Source of the DNA: Gibbula magus | Lineage: Eukaryota > Mollusca > Gastropoda > Trochida > Trochidae | Direction of reading: 5' to 3' | Length of the DNA stretch: 64,000 bases | NCBI GenBank assembly: GCA_936450465.1 | Contig: OW388304.1 | Location: 14,179,061 to 14,243,060 of the forward strand | Part shown: positions 1-12,546 of the stretch, in pieces | Layout of the letters: the number at the start of each line of letters is the position of its first letter | Numbering within the stretch: position 1 is the stretch's first letter | The notes under the pieces: generated by a model | What the model saw: the letters and a program-made list of their open reading frames with translations, nothing else | Database searches by the model: none | Told to the model about the DNA's origin: nothing | Made by a program: the position numbers and the translations under genes

Positions 1-44
1 TGAAGTATACAAGACGATTGAAATAAGGAAATGGTGTACATGTA

Positions 45-745
45 TATGGTTTAAACGTATTTTATTTCCAGAACATGAAAATAGGATTGGCGAACAAGCC
101 AAAATGACTTAGTTCAACGCCGCTCCAGTACATATATATCAAAAAGCTGGTAACAAAATCAAAGAGAGAAAAAGTGAAAAATAACATCTGTATAACATCA
201 AACATGATTATTGTCATGTTTTTGGGTGTGCCTAATAATGGAGTGGACTGCAGTCGAAAATTGAATCATATTACTACAAGATAAGTTTTAAAGGAACCGG
301 TTGCTTTTACTAATAAACTGATGTAATGAGTTTGAGATATTACCGTTAGTTGAGTCATTCAAAGAGCAATTCCCATATAATACTGTCGTTATGTCAAAAC
401 CTTGATTATAACAATACATATTTGTTCTTAAGTAGTGATAGTTTCGGCAAATAAACAAATAGTGAATTTTGTTATCGTGACCACATGAACACCTGGATGT
501 TTCCGATATGTGTCTGTTATAACGGTGGGCGTTTAGATCACTACAACCGAGCTTAAGGCGATAGTGGATGATTTGACAAAATCTAGTCCCTAATTTTAAA
601 TTGAACGAGTTACGAGTTTTTGTTGGGTTTATCATAGTTTTGAATTGGCTAAGGGTGTGAGCGTTGGTGACTTCGTCTGGTAAAGAATTCTGCAGCATAA
701 TTGAGTTTGGCAAGAAAGATTGGGAATATCTTTGAATTCTACAGT
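45..745 (-). mobile_element. LINE 3' fragment, zinc-knuckle C-terminus
   Basis: The minus-strand frame 713-288 encodes HYRLKLGCSDLNAHRYN and then CSCGHDNKIHYLFICRNY, a C-terminal zinc knuckle typical of mollusc LINE ORF2 proteins. It continues YGNCSLNDSTN to a stop. The 3' end is marked by GGCTTGTTCGCCAATCC then AATAAAATACGTTTAAACC (minus strand) near 50-120. The RT is missing. Confidence 0.72.
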
Positions 746-779
746 TAATTGTTTGAATGGAAGAACGATTTCTAAGATT

Positions 780-1215
780 GGTTTAAACATATTTTTATTC
801 AATAAGAATGTGGTTTGGCAAACAAGCAAAACTCTGCTTATGTGAATGCCTCACCACTACATAAAACATAAACAAATTCACAAGAGCTGGTAACATGTTA
901 ACAACAAATGAAAAATCAAGACAATCAAACTATAGATATACGTATATGAGTGTTAATTGAAAATTTGTTGCAGATTTCTAAGATTATAATTACTTTGTTC
1001 AAATACCCTTCATGGTACAAGATCGCTCAGATATTCATGAGTCCGGTTATGGTACATTTTATAGAAATTAATCAGTTTAAATCGATATCTTCTATCTATT
1101 AGCGTGCTGTAATGTGTTTCTTCATATATTTTATCATGACTTGTGCCGCGTACCGCACCGCAAATAGTTCTTAATGCGTCTAAGTGTAAATTTTCTAATA
1201 ACATACATGAGAGCA
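780..1215 (-). mobile_element. LINE 3' fragment, RT C-terminal piece
   Basis: The frame 1204-1010 reads LENLHLDALRTICGAVRGTS, then YEETHYSTLIDRRYRFKLIN and YLSDLVP, the region after RT in many LINEs. The same 3' end motif as the neighbouring fragment (GCTTGTTTGCC ... ATATGTTTAAACC on the minus strand) is at about 780-830. It is a second copy of that family, head to tail with the first. Confidence 0.7.
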
Positions 1216-4200
1216 GTAGTCAAAAAGAGGCAAAATGAATGACATATATAAAGTATTTAGAGTTTTGCGAGATAAACGATATTTCAGACTTCTCAGGCAA
1301 TTGATCCGTGGACTATAATGGTGTATATTTGAAAGATGGTGTTTTGTCAGCCATTTATTTATGTATTCAGGACAGAAGTTTTATGTCTTCAATAAGCTGA
1401 TATCTTGATTATCTCATGTAACCCCGATGGAGAGAATTAACATTTGAATTTGAACTGAAAATCACTTATTCTAAATGTCAATCAATCATCTACCATTCTT
1501 GTTTACACGTATGTCTTATTAACACTGCATGTGCTCATTGCGCAATCAAGATGAAAAATATTACTGAGGGTAATATATGTATGACTTTATATTTGAGAAT
1601 TTACTTGAGAGCCTACATAAGTTGTAGTCGTTGAACCAAAGTTATCAATCATGTGAGGTTAGAAAAGTAAAGCTTCTTATCACTGAGTAGGAATTCGTTT
1701 GTTCGACTAAAATACATTTCATTGATGTGGTATTTCACACGTTATTAGTATTTGGCATCTCTCTTTATCCCAATCATAATTAACTGTCAGTGAACGAATG
1801 TAAACCCTCCACAAAACAATACATCCACAAGTTTGTATTTGATTAAAGTTATTTGAAAGAATGGTCATTTGCATTCATTTGCTCATATTACATTGTAATA
1901 CATGTATGTAATAATACATAAACAGATTATCAAAATATGGTTGTTGATATTCCTTTGCATGAACTGATAAAATGCAATCACAGAGGTCGCACAAGAGCTA
2001 CATAAGAGACAGACATGTGTACATCAGTGTCGCTATATATTGTATATATTCGTAGACGTATATACACAAACTAAATCACCGGGGCTGTTGTACATAACTA
2101 GATAGTTTTCGTTCATTAGGAACCACTTGTTATACATTCGTGATTAGCAGGGTATTCAAAGCACTATCGTGGAGCGTCTCTAACTTCATGATAGTGCGTA
2201 ATTAAACACTGGTTTTGATATCGTCAATCTAATCTCTCAGTTCTTCAGTTGTTACAAACATGAAAAATCTGAAGTCTCGTATTCATTGCGGTATAGTATG
2301 AAAATCAGTGTGTACATGTATATTGATAACACTATTGACCAATTGTGAGCGCACGAATATGAAATATAAGCAAATTTGAAAACGCGCAAATTATTTATTT
2401 CATTACACATGTTTCGTATTGATAAGTATCCACACTTACATATGAGTGTAAATACGTCTGTGACAATGCCAATTAAACCTCATTTTCACAAAGGTGAAGA
2501 TTATATGTGAGTGTCACACACAAACTGACTTATGGGGCCCTATAAAACATAGTATTCATAAGAATAAACACATATTTAAAAAGAAATACCATAGGATAAT
2601 GTAAATAACCAAGTGAGACGGTATGAAATATACATGTACACCTATAGGCTCATTCATGTAACATTACTGGAGTTTGTATAAATCCTTATATGTGATTAAT
2701 AATAATATATTATAGAAGATATTATGAACCGTTATGGCTACGGATTTTCTATGGTGGTTTATTGGACAGTATAGAATATAGCCATGAAGGTAAATGTTTC
2801 TAAATCACCATGTGTGACGTCTTAAAACTTTTCTAAACGGTGACAAATTTCAATTGGACATCACAGGGTTATTGTTTCAAACATTTCAAAACGCATGGAA
2901 ATTATTAGGCTGATGACAGTGCATTCCATGTGAGAACGAAAATATAACAAAATGTTTTCTGTAGCCTTGACAGTTAGTAACTAATGATAGACTTCTCATG
3001 TCCATCACATGAATACTGAAATATTGAACAAACACCACTTTTCATTCGATATAAACATATTCCAAGAAAAAACATGGATTTATTGTGACAAATCAAGTTA
3101 CAAAATTAATTTACTGCGACAATACAATGATTTATAACGGTATTCGATGATATGTGATGGTTCTTACATAACGTGCTTGGAGCAAATGCGTCACCATTCA
3201 GTGGCCACGGGAATTCGCGTATTTATACAGAGGACGGGGCTAACCATAAACTAATTAACTGACCCTCACTTAAGTGTTTGTGTATTTCACACCGCTTCAA
3301 TCAGACTATTAGGGATGGGTTGATACTCTGACACCTTCAAATGTTCTTATAGATCTAACACACACTGATTATATAACATGTGACATTAGGAAGGCAGTAA
3401 TTAAACTTCAATTGTCATGTTCAGTAACAGATTGTGAATTGTAAACACTCAGTCGATAATCGTATCGATGTTTAAGTTGTAATGTATAATATCATTTAAA
3501 ACCGTTGTCGTCAACCAATAAGAATCTAACCGTAAAAACATTGATTAAACATCGTATTTATCATAACATATATATTGCCATCACACATCCAACAAAAGCC
3601 ATTATAGTTTGTCTACATTTAGATATTATAATCTGCAATGTATATGAGAAATAAATGAATATTCAAAACAAAGTACATGTATTGTAAAATTTAAGAATCG
3701 ACGGAATACTTAATTGTCATATTCTATAAACATGCAGACACAATTTGGAAATTGGATAGTTACTGATAGTTATATAGTTATTGATTTGATTTCTCATTAT
3801 GGTATAATAAATGTAATTTGTGTGGCGCTATTTGAAATGAATCAAGTCAATTAAATTTTTTATTATTTATAAGTTGTATCAGTGTATAAAGTACAGTATT
3901 TTTGTATCTAATTGCCGAGTTAAATGGAATTTGCAAGCCTGGATATAGTAGGATGTGTATTAAAAATACGTACGGATGAATATTGTCGCCAATACTGTTA
4001 ATTCAATCTGAATAAATTAACACGCGTGTGGTTGACTCAGAGATATATTCCAGTGATCACTGGAATGTTCAGGAGATACGATTCATTTGCCTTCATGGAT
4101 AAACTCTAAAGTTTCTGAGGTTTTTGAAAAAGTGGTCTATATTTTTTTTATTTCATTTGAACACAAACCGAAGAGCATATTGTGAAAACGCCTATTCAAA

Positions 4201-5689
4201 ATTGACTCAACTCGTGATATTTCTTAGGGAAGGACAATTGTGTGACAAAAGGCTATTCGTAAATATTGTCCATCAAAATCGTAAGACGTCTTGTATAAAA
4301 CAGTGTATCGTCGTGAGAGAGCAGTCGAAATTGCAAACAAATCAAATGATTAAGAAATGTTTAATCTGGATTTTTCACGCGCCTCTTCACTGCTGTCAAC
4401 AATCTAAAAGTGAGTGGGTCATCACAAGATCTAAATTGGAGATTGATTTCAAGATTAAATAAATAATGTTCGGATAATGCAAAATTGGTGACTCGATGTT
4501 AAAGCACAAGATTTAATCTTATCTTATATATATAAATTATGCATCCCCGACAGTAAGCCGTTTTTGCTTGAATGGTTTCGCTGTTATCATATACATCTTA
4601 CTTCCTTACTTGCCCTTATTATGACTTGATCAGTTAAATATAAATAGATATACACAAATGGTATGTATATATTACAATATCTCTCCTCATTTTGAGTGAG
4701 ACGCTCAGGGTTCATTCATCCATAACAAGGCTACTGGACACGCATTTAACTTTCCCCTTTAGAACCGTTTGATCAAAGGGGATCACAGCAGGAGGGCTAA
4801 TTAGTGTCATGTGCAGTGTGTATCTACTGCGATGAGTGAACTGTCTATCCACTTACCTGACCTAATCGACTTGTGTAATAAATTACACCTCGCTTGTCTT
4901 ACACATTTTGTTTGGAGGGGAATAAGCTATATTATGTTTCTAACTCGAACCACTTAAAAAAGACAAAGAGTACTTTTGGTTAGAATAAAACAAAATATAT
5001 AACATTGCTTTTGGTTATAATAAAAACAAAATATATAACATTGCTCGGGATTATATAAATGCCAGAACCCAGAAAACAAATTTAGCATAAAAAAACAAGA
5101 TATGCCCCAAAGAACTTCATGCAAATATCGCATGATTGACAAAATAAATTTGAATTGATGAATATCATTCCAACCAATACTGAACTAAAACGCTACAGAA
5201 ATTTCAAAAGAAGAAATTGATGAATACCATAAAACTCATAAACACGACATTATCATCTTCTCGGATGCTGCAGCTAATACACACATCACGTAACTGCCAT
5301 AGGCATTTACTCAAAAAAATCTAAATCCAAATAAACAATAAAACAAACTCGACATAGAGAAAGGATAGATGCAATGGGGAAATCTCTGTCATACTCAAAT
5401 AATAAAATATCAATCCCATCAGCTGCAGATGCACTGAATTAAGCATCTCAAGTATACCCATGGTAGAAATGGGTGAAACCCCCTTATAGTTACAGGAATG
5501 AAATGTTATATTATCAACGTAACGTGCCAGTTTCGATTATCTTTTTTTGGTAAAATATGAATAACATGATGTCTTTTTGTGAATGGTGACCTTGAGCATT
5601 TGCTATTTCTCCACTTGTACTCTAAAATACCAAAGAAAGGGATATATCAGAAAAATTAAATTTATTCCAAAAGGTTCATTCTTTGTGTC
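1216..5689. other. AT-rich stretch without recognisable genes
   Basis: No ORF here has recognisable motifs. Two near-identical 50-base segments with TTTTGGTTA(G/T)AATAAAA(A)CAAAATATATAACATTGC lie at about 4974-5044, a small tandem duplication. Otherwise I see only short AT repeats. Confidence 0.6.
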
Positions 5690-6300
5690 TTGAGATCTTG
5701 GAATTGGTACATTGTTGCAGTGTTTGAGTGTTCTCATTTTGGTTATAATAAAAAAGTAAAAGATGCATTTGAAAATTATATTCTACTGAATCCAAAAATA
5801 ACCAAATTCAGACAAAAACAGAAAATGGATTTTAGCAAATTAAATGCATGGACAATTAATATTGTTCGATATTATCATATTGCACTCCATTTCTTTCTTG
5901 TCTGCCCCGTTTACAATGAGTTAAGAATAAACTCCTATTTCTTTATTCAAGGTTACAATCTACCATCAATTCTTTATGGAAATGCTAGCTCGAGTAATAA
6001 ACAAAATATTGAACTACTAAAATCTGTCCATTACTTCATAATTTACTCTCGAAGATTCTCTGATTTCTGCTAAATTTCATACAACATGCATTCCTTGCTA
6101 GAATATTGTCTTTTATGTAATTTTAGTTTATATGCTTTCAAATGCTCATTAATATGATTTGTATGCGTCACTAGTAATTATACATTGTAATTGTAATTAT
6201 TTTGGATCGGTCTTTATATAAGCACCTCTGTGCTTGTTGGCCAATCCATTCATGAATTGTATGTCTTTTCATGAATAAATATGTTTAAACCAAATGCAAA
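5690..6300 (+). mobile_element. LINE 3' fragment, C-terminal piece
   Basis: The frame to 6073 encodes HIALHFFLVCPVYNELRINS, then YFFIQGYNLPSILYGNASSS and HYFIIYSRRF. It aligns with the 288-713 fragment (IHYLFICRNY..., YNQGFDITTVLYGNCS). The 3' end at 6225-6300 is GCTTGTTGGCCAATCC and AATAAATATGTTTAAACCAA. Confidence 0.72.
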
Positions 6301-6399
6301 TTCCCAAAAGAATCATTCATATTTTAATTTCTATAGGATGTTCTCTTGCTTAAGTTTCTATTTCATTTTATTAGAGATGTTCTGTTTCCAGCTTGTTCA

Positions 6400-6495
6400 T
6401 TTGTTATACTGGAGCGGTGTTCAAATAAGCCTCATGGCTTGTTCGCCAATCCAGATTTCATTTTGTGAAATAAATGATGTTTAAACCATATACTA
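6400..6495 (+). mobile_element. LINE 3' end, solo
   Basis: CTGGAGCGGTGTTCAAATAA, GGCTTGTTCGCCAATCC and AATAAATGATGTTTAAACCA match the 3' end of the neighbouring fragments. Only the terminal 100 bases remain. Confidence 0.65.
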
Positions 6496-6499
6496 TGAA

Positions 6500-7640
6500 A
6501 TACTTGCCATGTATGTATTGTGTGCGAATGAGACTCAATGAACAATTTAAAGTATATTTGAATTCAGAAGAACCTTTTTCAAATCAAAACTTTCGCTTAT
6601 TTGTTATAACTAATTAATTATATAAACTAATTAAAACAGGTTACAGTCCCATAATCACAGTCAAGTAACCATCTAATCCCCTCTTAATCCCTGTAAATAC
6701 ATACAGATGTGTGACAGGGTGAGGTGTCACCATGACACAAGATCAAAGTTAATCTGTTTGTGTTTTAAGATTAAAACAAACCAAATATTTTCTTATACAT
6801 AAGAAAAACAACTAACTAAAATATATCATTCTCTGCACCAACATAATATACACTAATATATTATATAATTTGTGACTCTTTTCTTGTAACATGTGTCCCT
6901 ACATTCAACTGTACACGGCAATATTATAAGTGTAAACTAGTTCGTTATTCAGACAGAAAGTAGTTAGCAAACTTTGAAACCGGTAATTGAATTACTTTTT
7001 ATATTATCAGGTCCTTGTTATCATGATTTTAGGAAAGCTTACATTCAATCTAGATATTTGAATAAAGCTTGTTGTTTAAGAAGTGAAATCATTGTTAGAA
7101 ATAAAATTATATTCTCTGGATTTGCCTCAACCTATCTGTTTATGATCACTTTGGTTTAAACATATAGCAGACTAGGATAATTTAACAATAAACTAAAACA
7201 AAAAGCCACAAAACAAAACTACTTCAATATCTCATATGGATCCAGATTCTGCCAGATAATTCATTCTCGTCTTCGGATTGGGGGTAGTGGAACGGAGAAT
7301 GTAGTAAGATCACAAGATTTATTTCAAACAACTCTGCATGTAACTGCGGAAATGACAACGGATATGCGTTTAATTTTTCCTTATCTGTCCTATCTTCATT
7401 GATATAAGGTTAAATGCACATTTCTTTTCCAAATGGTTTTTTATTCTCTTAAATATTATATGGCAATTCTAGCTCATCAGAAAATGTTAATTTAGAACTT
7501 TAAAAACCTTCACAACATCATCAAAGACATTTTTGGAATTTCCATGAGTATTGATTCTCTTTTTTTTATGTTTGTGCCGTGTCTTGCTGGCGTTACCTAT
7601 ATCCTGATATCTATTCTGCTGACATCCTAGTTGTATTTGG
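6500..7640. other. AT-rich stretch without recognisable genes
   Basis: No motifs of coding sequence are evident. A GGTTTAAACATA at 7153 may be another LINE 3' end scrap. The region runs into the (CT)n tract. Confidence 0.5.
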
Positions 7641-7648
7641 TGCTTTTG

Positions 7649-7693
7649 TCTCTCTGTCTCTGTCTCTGTCTCTGTCTGTCTGTCTCTCTCTCT

Positions 7694-7778
<85 letters not shown>
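7649..7778. repeat. (CT)n microsatellite
   Basis: A TCTCTG/TCTGTC start passes into a long pure (TC)n run ending at 7778. Open frames through it are low-complexity artefacts. Confidence 0.97.
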
Positions 7779-7782
<4 letters not shown>

Positions 7783-7824
7783 GTTATACTATATAAATCC
7801 TGTCAACGTCACGGGGATAGATAT

Positions 7825-8065
7825 TAATATAGGGGTAACCCTGTTTATCAATCCCCCTTTCCGTGTACCATCTTCAAATGTATTTATTTGGGGAGAGGCA
7901 TTAATATGATTATAGGAAAAAAGTCCTTGAAAAGTATAGGGGTAACCCTGTTTATCAATCCCCCTTTCCGTGTACCATCTGGAAATAAATACCGTTTAAA
8001 TCCAAAGAAACCGGTTGCTTTAACTGATAAACTGATGTTATGAGTTCAAAATATTATTAATATAT
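7825..8065. repeat. LINE 3' end remnants, duplicated
   Basis: A 43-base stretch beginning AGGGGTAACCCTGTTTATCA occurs at 7831 and again at 7938. The second copy continues into AAATAAATACCGTTTAAATC. The segment at 8008-8050 (AACCGGTTGCTTT...) matches 297-335 of the first LINE fragment. A related end (AGGGTAAACCCTGTTTGATG ... AATAAATATTGTTAAAACCA) lies at 9228-9285. Confidence 0.65.
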
Positions 8066-8139
8066 TAATGTGTCCAAATTATACAAATATCCGCCATTTA
8101 AACTTCTTTTATGTAAATGGTTACATGGGTACGACCTGA

Positions 8140-9026
8140 AGGTGTCCGGAAAAAAAGTCCTTGGAAAAAAAGTACCGGAAAAAAAGTCCTAAATTCAACT
8201 AGGAAAAAAAGTCCTCCGGAAAATAAGTCCTATTTTAGTTTTTAGGTAACATAGTATGACAAAATAATAAACTTTTGTTGCAATTCACTTTATTCAGGTT
8301 CAACAATGCAATAATCATTAGCACTGGTAACACATTGTTTATAGATACAATACATAGATATCTTTATTCAGATTCAATGTAACACAATTTAGAGGTTGTA
8401 TTCATTGTTTCTAATATATATCTCTCTATATATTTACTTTACTGTTTACTTTAGATAAAATGATATGTAAATTACTACTGCTATTAAGGATAAATTAACA
8501 GAGTTAAGTATACTTGTTATCTTGTAACTCTTTTTGCTAGTGATTATTTTGTAATTGTCGTGGAACATATGCACATATGAGGTGTTATTACCTGGCGACA
8601 ATATCTAGTTGGTATTTATAATCAAACCTATTAAATCTAATATACCTCATGTCGACTAAAACTGTATGAAAACAGGGGATATATAATTTCACATCACATA
8701 TACTCTTGACTGGTGCTTAATTAATCCCTGATTAATCCTTATTTAATATAACATGTGATTCAATAGATTGAGATAAACTCACATTTTCGTAATTCTTAAT
8801 TAATCCAAAATGCCTCTTAAAGTAAAGTTAATTATCCATATTTAGATATCACAACATCCTTCTTGACTTCAAGTACAAACAATTCATGTTTTCTTAACAA
8901 TATATTCATGTTAATGTCTATTTAACCTGTTTTTATAGTAATAGGACTTTTTTTCCGGAGGACTTTTTTACCGGTACTTTTTTTCCCAGGACTTTTTTTC
9001 CAAGGACTTTTTTTCCTGTACTATTT
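8140..9026. mobile_element. Foldback-type DNA element with reiterated GGAAAAAAAGTCC ends
   Basis: The left end (8140-8235) holds four to five copies of GGAAAAAAAGT(CC/ACC). The right end (8940-9026) holds the same motif inverted (GGACTTTTTTTCC), so the ends are inverted repeats of about 90 bases. The interior of about 700 bases is AT-rich with no credible ORF. A further single copy of the motif lies at 7913-7935. No clear target duplication was found. It is probably non-autonomous, like foldback elements with modular ends. Confidence 0.72.
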
Positions 9027-9579
9027 GGTAACAAGATCCTATCAATTCATATAAATACACAAATAACTCATAATCCAGGCTGTTCATAAATTTATTCCTC
9101 ATAGCAAACGCTTCTCATGAAAATATTTTTTAATGTGATGTTGTGTTTTTCTACATTAATGTATGTATAATTGTATTTATGATGTAATTATCCTGTTTTA
9201 TTGTTGTTTTGGGGAGAAACATTTGTATAGGGTAAACCCTGTTTGATGATTCCCCTGAGTATATGAATAAATATTGTTAAAACCATATAAAATCTGAATA
9301 AGATTATTTCAACATTTCCAGGTGAGATGTAGTCATCTATCAAGAGACATGACCTTTGCATCAAGTTGGTACCCATATTGACCACACTAATTAATCCCTC
9401 GTTAATCCCTCGTCTGAGTGAATCTTGTTGACACTCTAAGGTGTACAAACTAAACGGGCTCTTTGTTTGTTATATAACATTGTGCTCATCTCTTGTGAAG
9501 ACCATCTGTGAAATGCAGACTTCTTTGTTAGTGTCAATTAAGCTACTCAGAGCAATACTAGTAATTTACTTGTGACCAG

Positions 9580-9910
9580 CTAAGCAGGTGTGAACTTGTC
9601 ACCTGTAAAAACACACACGGGTGGCTTATGGGCAGGTGACTAATTGCCTGTCAATCGCGTCACAGCTAATGGATGATATACTGTTTTGAGTTATCCAATG
9701 AAATCAGTTAAGTGAAACACCAATGAGATTTGAGCTGAAATCCGGGATAATCAATTGGGCAAGATGTTTAACACTTATCTCGGGTTACTACCCGTGTTAA
9801 CACCTAAGAGTTGCAACAATGGTGTATAAATATGTCGTGTCGTGATGATACCTGCATTTCATTTGGATATTCATATTGTTCTTTCGGATACGCTTTTTTA
9901 AAAGGTGAGT
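9580..9910 (+). promoter_or_regulatory. Candidate RNA polymerase II promoter with non-coding first exon
   Basis: TATAAATA lies at 9825-9832. A plausible initiator region (TTTCATTT) follows at about 9855-9862, and a consensus splice donor AAAG/GTGAGT has GT at 9905-9906. Upstream are three to four CAGGTG/CACCTG E-box motifs (9585-9650) and CCAAT-type motifs near 9697 and 9720. The arrangement looks like a promoter and 5' UTR exon on the plus strand. I found no downstream coding exon, so the gene, if any, is unidentified. Confidence 0.35.
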
Positions 9911-10149
9911 TTTATTATTTTAATAAATCTATCACTATCTAGACAACAATTATAAAAGAACTTGTATAGAGCACTTTAATGCAGGTAACTAATTCATTTG
10001 ATACTGATACTTACCATTGGGAAGCAACAATGACAATGTTCAACACGATTCAAACCTGATTTTACACATTCATTTTAAAATTTCTCAAAAAAGCGTCTGC
10101 ATGAATCTAATGTCGTCTGACAGAAACAACTCATGCCAAAAAACCGGGA

Positions 10150-11012
10150 TGCGGTGATTTCGTAGGCCAGACCAGTTCGTAGGAGCGGAGAATTCGTAGG
10201 ACTGGTGAGTTCGTAGGAGGATTAAAAAATATATCATAAAGTGATATTTATTCTTGAAAATATTCGTTTGACTGTTATTATTTATTACTTTAGTACTTAT
10301 ACCATGTTATAACATGATTTGGATACCATGTCATGTTGATAGAGCCTACTCACCAAACTTGTAAAGTAAGTTATTTGTTCGTTAGAAAAACATGGTGTGA
10401 GATGTTTTGATTGCTAAAAACTCTGTCGTTGTAAAGTTGACTTAAGTTGTAGCAATAAAGGAATATAAATTAGGAAGCATGTTTATTATCCATAAGACAA
10501 CCAACTTACAAGGCCTTTTCCTATAAACAATTGATTATAATTATGAAGACGTACATATTTAACAATATTATAATACATTTATATTTCATTTAAAGGACAA
10601 CCAATATAACGACCAGTTTCTACTCTAAGCGGAGCTACAGAGCATCTAAACATAGCTAGCGATGATGTTGTGTAAATGTGTAATGTAAACTGGAATATAA
10701 TCATACTTACCTGATTCTTTTATTTATCTATAAAAAAAAACTCAACCACATAAATAACAACACTGAACACACGATTCTTTTTTTGAACACAAAAAGCAAC
10801 ACAGCGGACAAGTAAACACTTTTTATTGTCAAAATATAATTTAAGTTATTAATAATTTAATTGTAATAATATCATACCATAAAGTTAGTCTTTAAACATT
10901 TATTCTCTTAAACTACGAACTCCTACGAATTCACCGCCCGATCCTCCTACGAATTCACTACGAATTCACCGAAATATACTCCTACGAACTGGTCTGGCCT
11001 ACGAATTCACCT
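10150..11012. mobile_element. Foldback-type DNA element with reiterated GAATTCGTAGGA ends
   Basis: The left end (10153-10222) contains four copies of a (G/A)(A/T)TTCGTAGGA motif, including TTCGTAGGCCAGACCAGTTC. The right end (10913-11012) holds the inverted set (TCCTACGAATTC). The outermost 30 bases match closely in inverted orientation. The AT-rich interior has no ORF. Length and layout match the element at 8140-9026, although the repeated motif is different. Confidence 0.75.
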
Positions 11013-11104
11013 ACACCCAAACAAACTGTATGACAGGGGTAAACTGCGAATGTCTGTGATATAATTTGTAATGTTATATGTAGTATTTTAAAATTTCTAA
11101 CAAT

Positions 11105-11265
11105 TACTTGAAGTATCCTGAAATACCATGAAGAATCCTGAAGTATCCTGAATCATGAAACTCGGAGTATCCTGAACAGGATATTTTTGGATACCCCGAG
11201 TATCCTAACGTATACTGATACTGAAATTCGGAGTATCCTGATCAGGATACTTCATGAAATCCCTT
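11105..11265. repeat. Cluster of direct and inverted GAGTATCCTGA motifs
   Basis: GAAGTATCCTGA-type motifs are repeated five to six times. Inverted copies (TCAGGATACTTCA, GGATACCCCGAG) produce several overlapping hairpins. It lies about 90 bases from the element at 10150-11012 and resembles its end structure with a different motif. Confidence 0.6.
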
Positions 11266-11269
11266 ATGT

Positions 11270-12540
11270 TACTCATGTGCATGAACTGAACACCAATGAG
11301 AGAGGTGTGCATGGTGTTGTCAACTTTGTAACTCAATATTCTATCATAACTCAAGGTATCTCAGACGTGTTCAAAGTTCAACACTACGGGAGCAGTTGCT
11401 GATAACTCACTGCAGCATGATTCATCTTGATGTGTTGAAATGTGACCCCGATATATACATACGATACATAACGTGCCATGCGATCAAATATACAAGCTAC
11501 ATGTAGTTATCAACTTTCTAAATATTATCGGTATAAGATAGAATTTTGTTTTATGTGTTTAAACAGTATTGATTAAAGTGTACTGAATACGAAATGATTA
11601 TCTTGTGTCTAACATCATTTGATAAAAGTGTGAATAGATTAAATGCTTAATCATTTCATCAATCTAGAAACTGTACATCTGACTCACGAGAGACAGATTC
11701 ACAACCCTGTTCATTTCAATGTCGACATCTGAAACCTTGATTTCTCTCATTGATGTATTTCAACACTGCCATGATGTCAGTCCAAAAGATTACACCATTC
11801 ACCTTATATTCCAGCTCAGCAGCTATGAACTTTAACGTCTTCGTCGATGCAGCATTCGAGGAATGTCTACTTTTTCAAGATCTGGTAAATATTGTGACCA
11901 ACCAGCATGTTGATGATTAAGTAGAATTAATCTATGAAGCGCTGCCTAAGACCGACAAAACCCATCTAATTTGGCATTGAACATGGCTACCATGGTAACC
12001 AAAAATGCCGATATCAAATTGAAAAGTAGCCTCTCTTGAACAATCAGTCAAGCGACATCAATATTTCTTGATTCAAAATAATCAAAAGCTTTCAAACGAA
12101 TGAACAATTACAGCCGAACAAGGTATTCAAGGGGGCGGTTGTATAGGGTATTTTTGTGGAAATAAATTTCGAGATAATCCTGGCGTATCCAGTTGGAGCA
12201 TTTGACCGAAAGTATCTGATTTCTTTATATTTGACAATTGTCGAGAATAGTGCACATTAAATACAAAAATAAAAACATAAACACTATAAATGTGTTGGAA
12301 CGTCACAGATGCGTGACATTATAATTACTGTAATGCAAGCAGACTTCAGGAACAAGTTGAAACATATAGGAGGAATTTGGCGTTAATTAATCTTTGTTTA
12401 CTCATTGGAAAATATGACTAACCAAATAAAGAAACATCCTATTTTCAATTTATTTGATATCTAAAATAAGATTGACATTGATATTTATACCCAATCTTTG
12501 TATACTGACACACTTTGCACTATATGTGAATATCTGAACG
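11270..12540. other. No recognisable gene
   Basis: No coding motifs seen. The stretch precedes the 41-bp minisatellite. Confidence 0.5.
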
Positions 12541-12546
12541 CATTCT

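Noticed and set aside
4124..4462. 112-codon plus-strand ORF
   Set aside because: No recognisable motif, and AT-rich composition like the surroundings; length is within chance for this region.
7487..7909. ORFs of RE and SL repeats
   Set aside because: They are translations of the (CT)n microsatellite.
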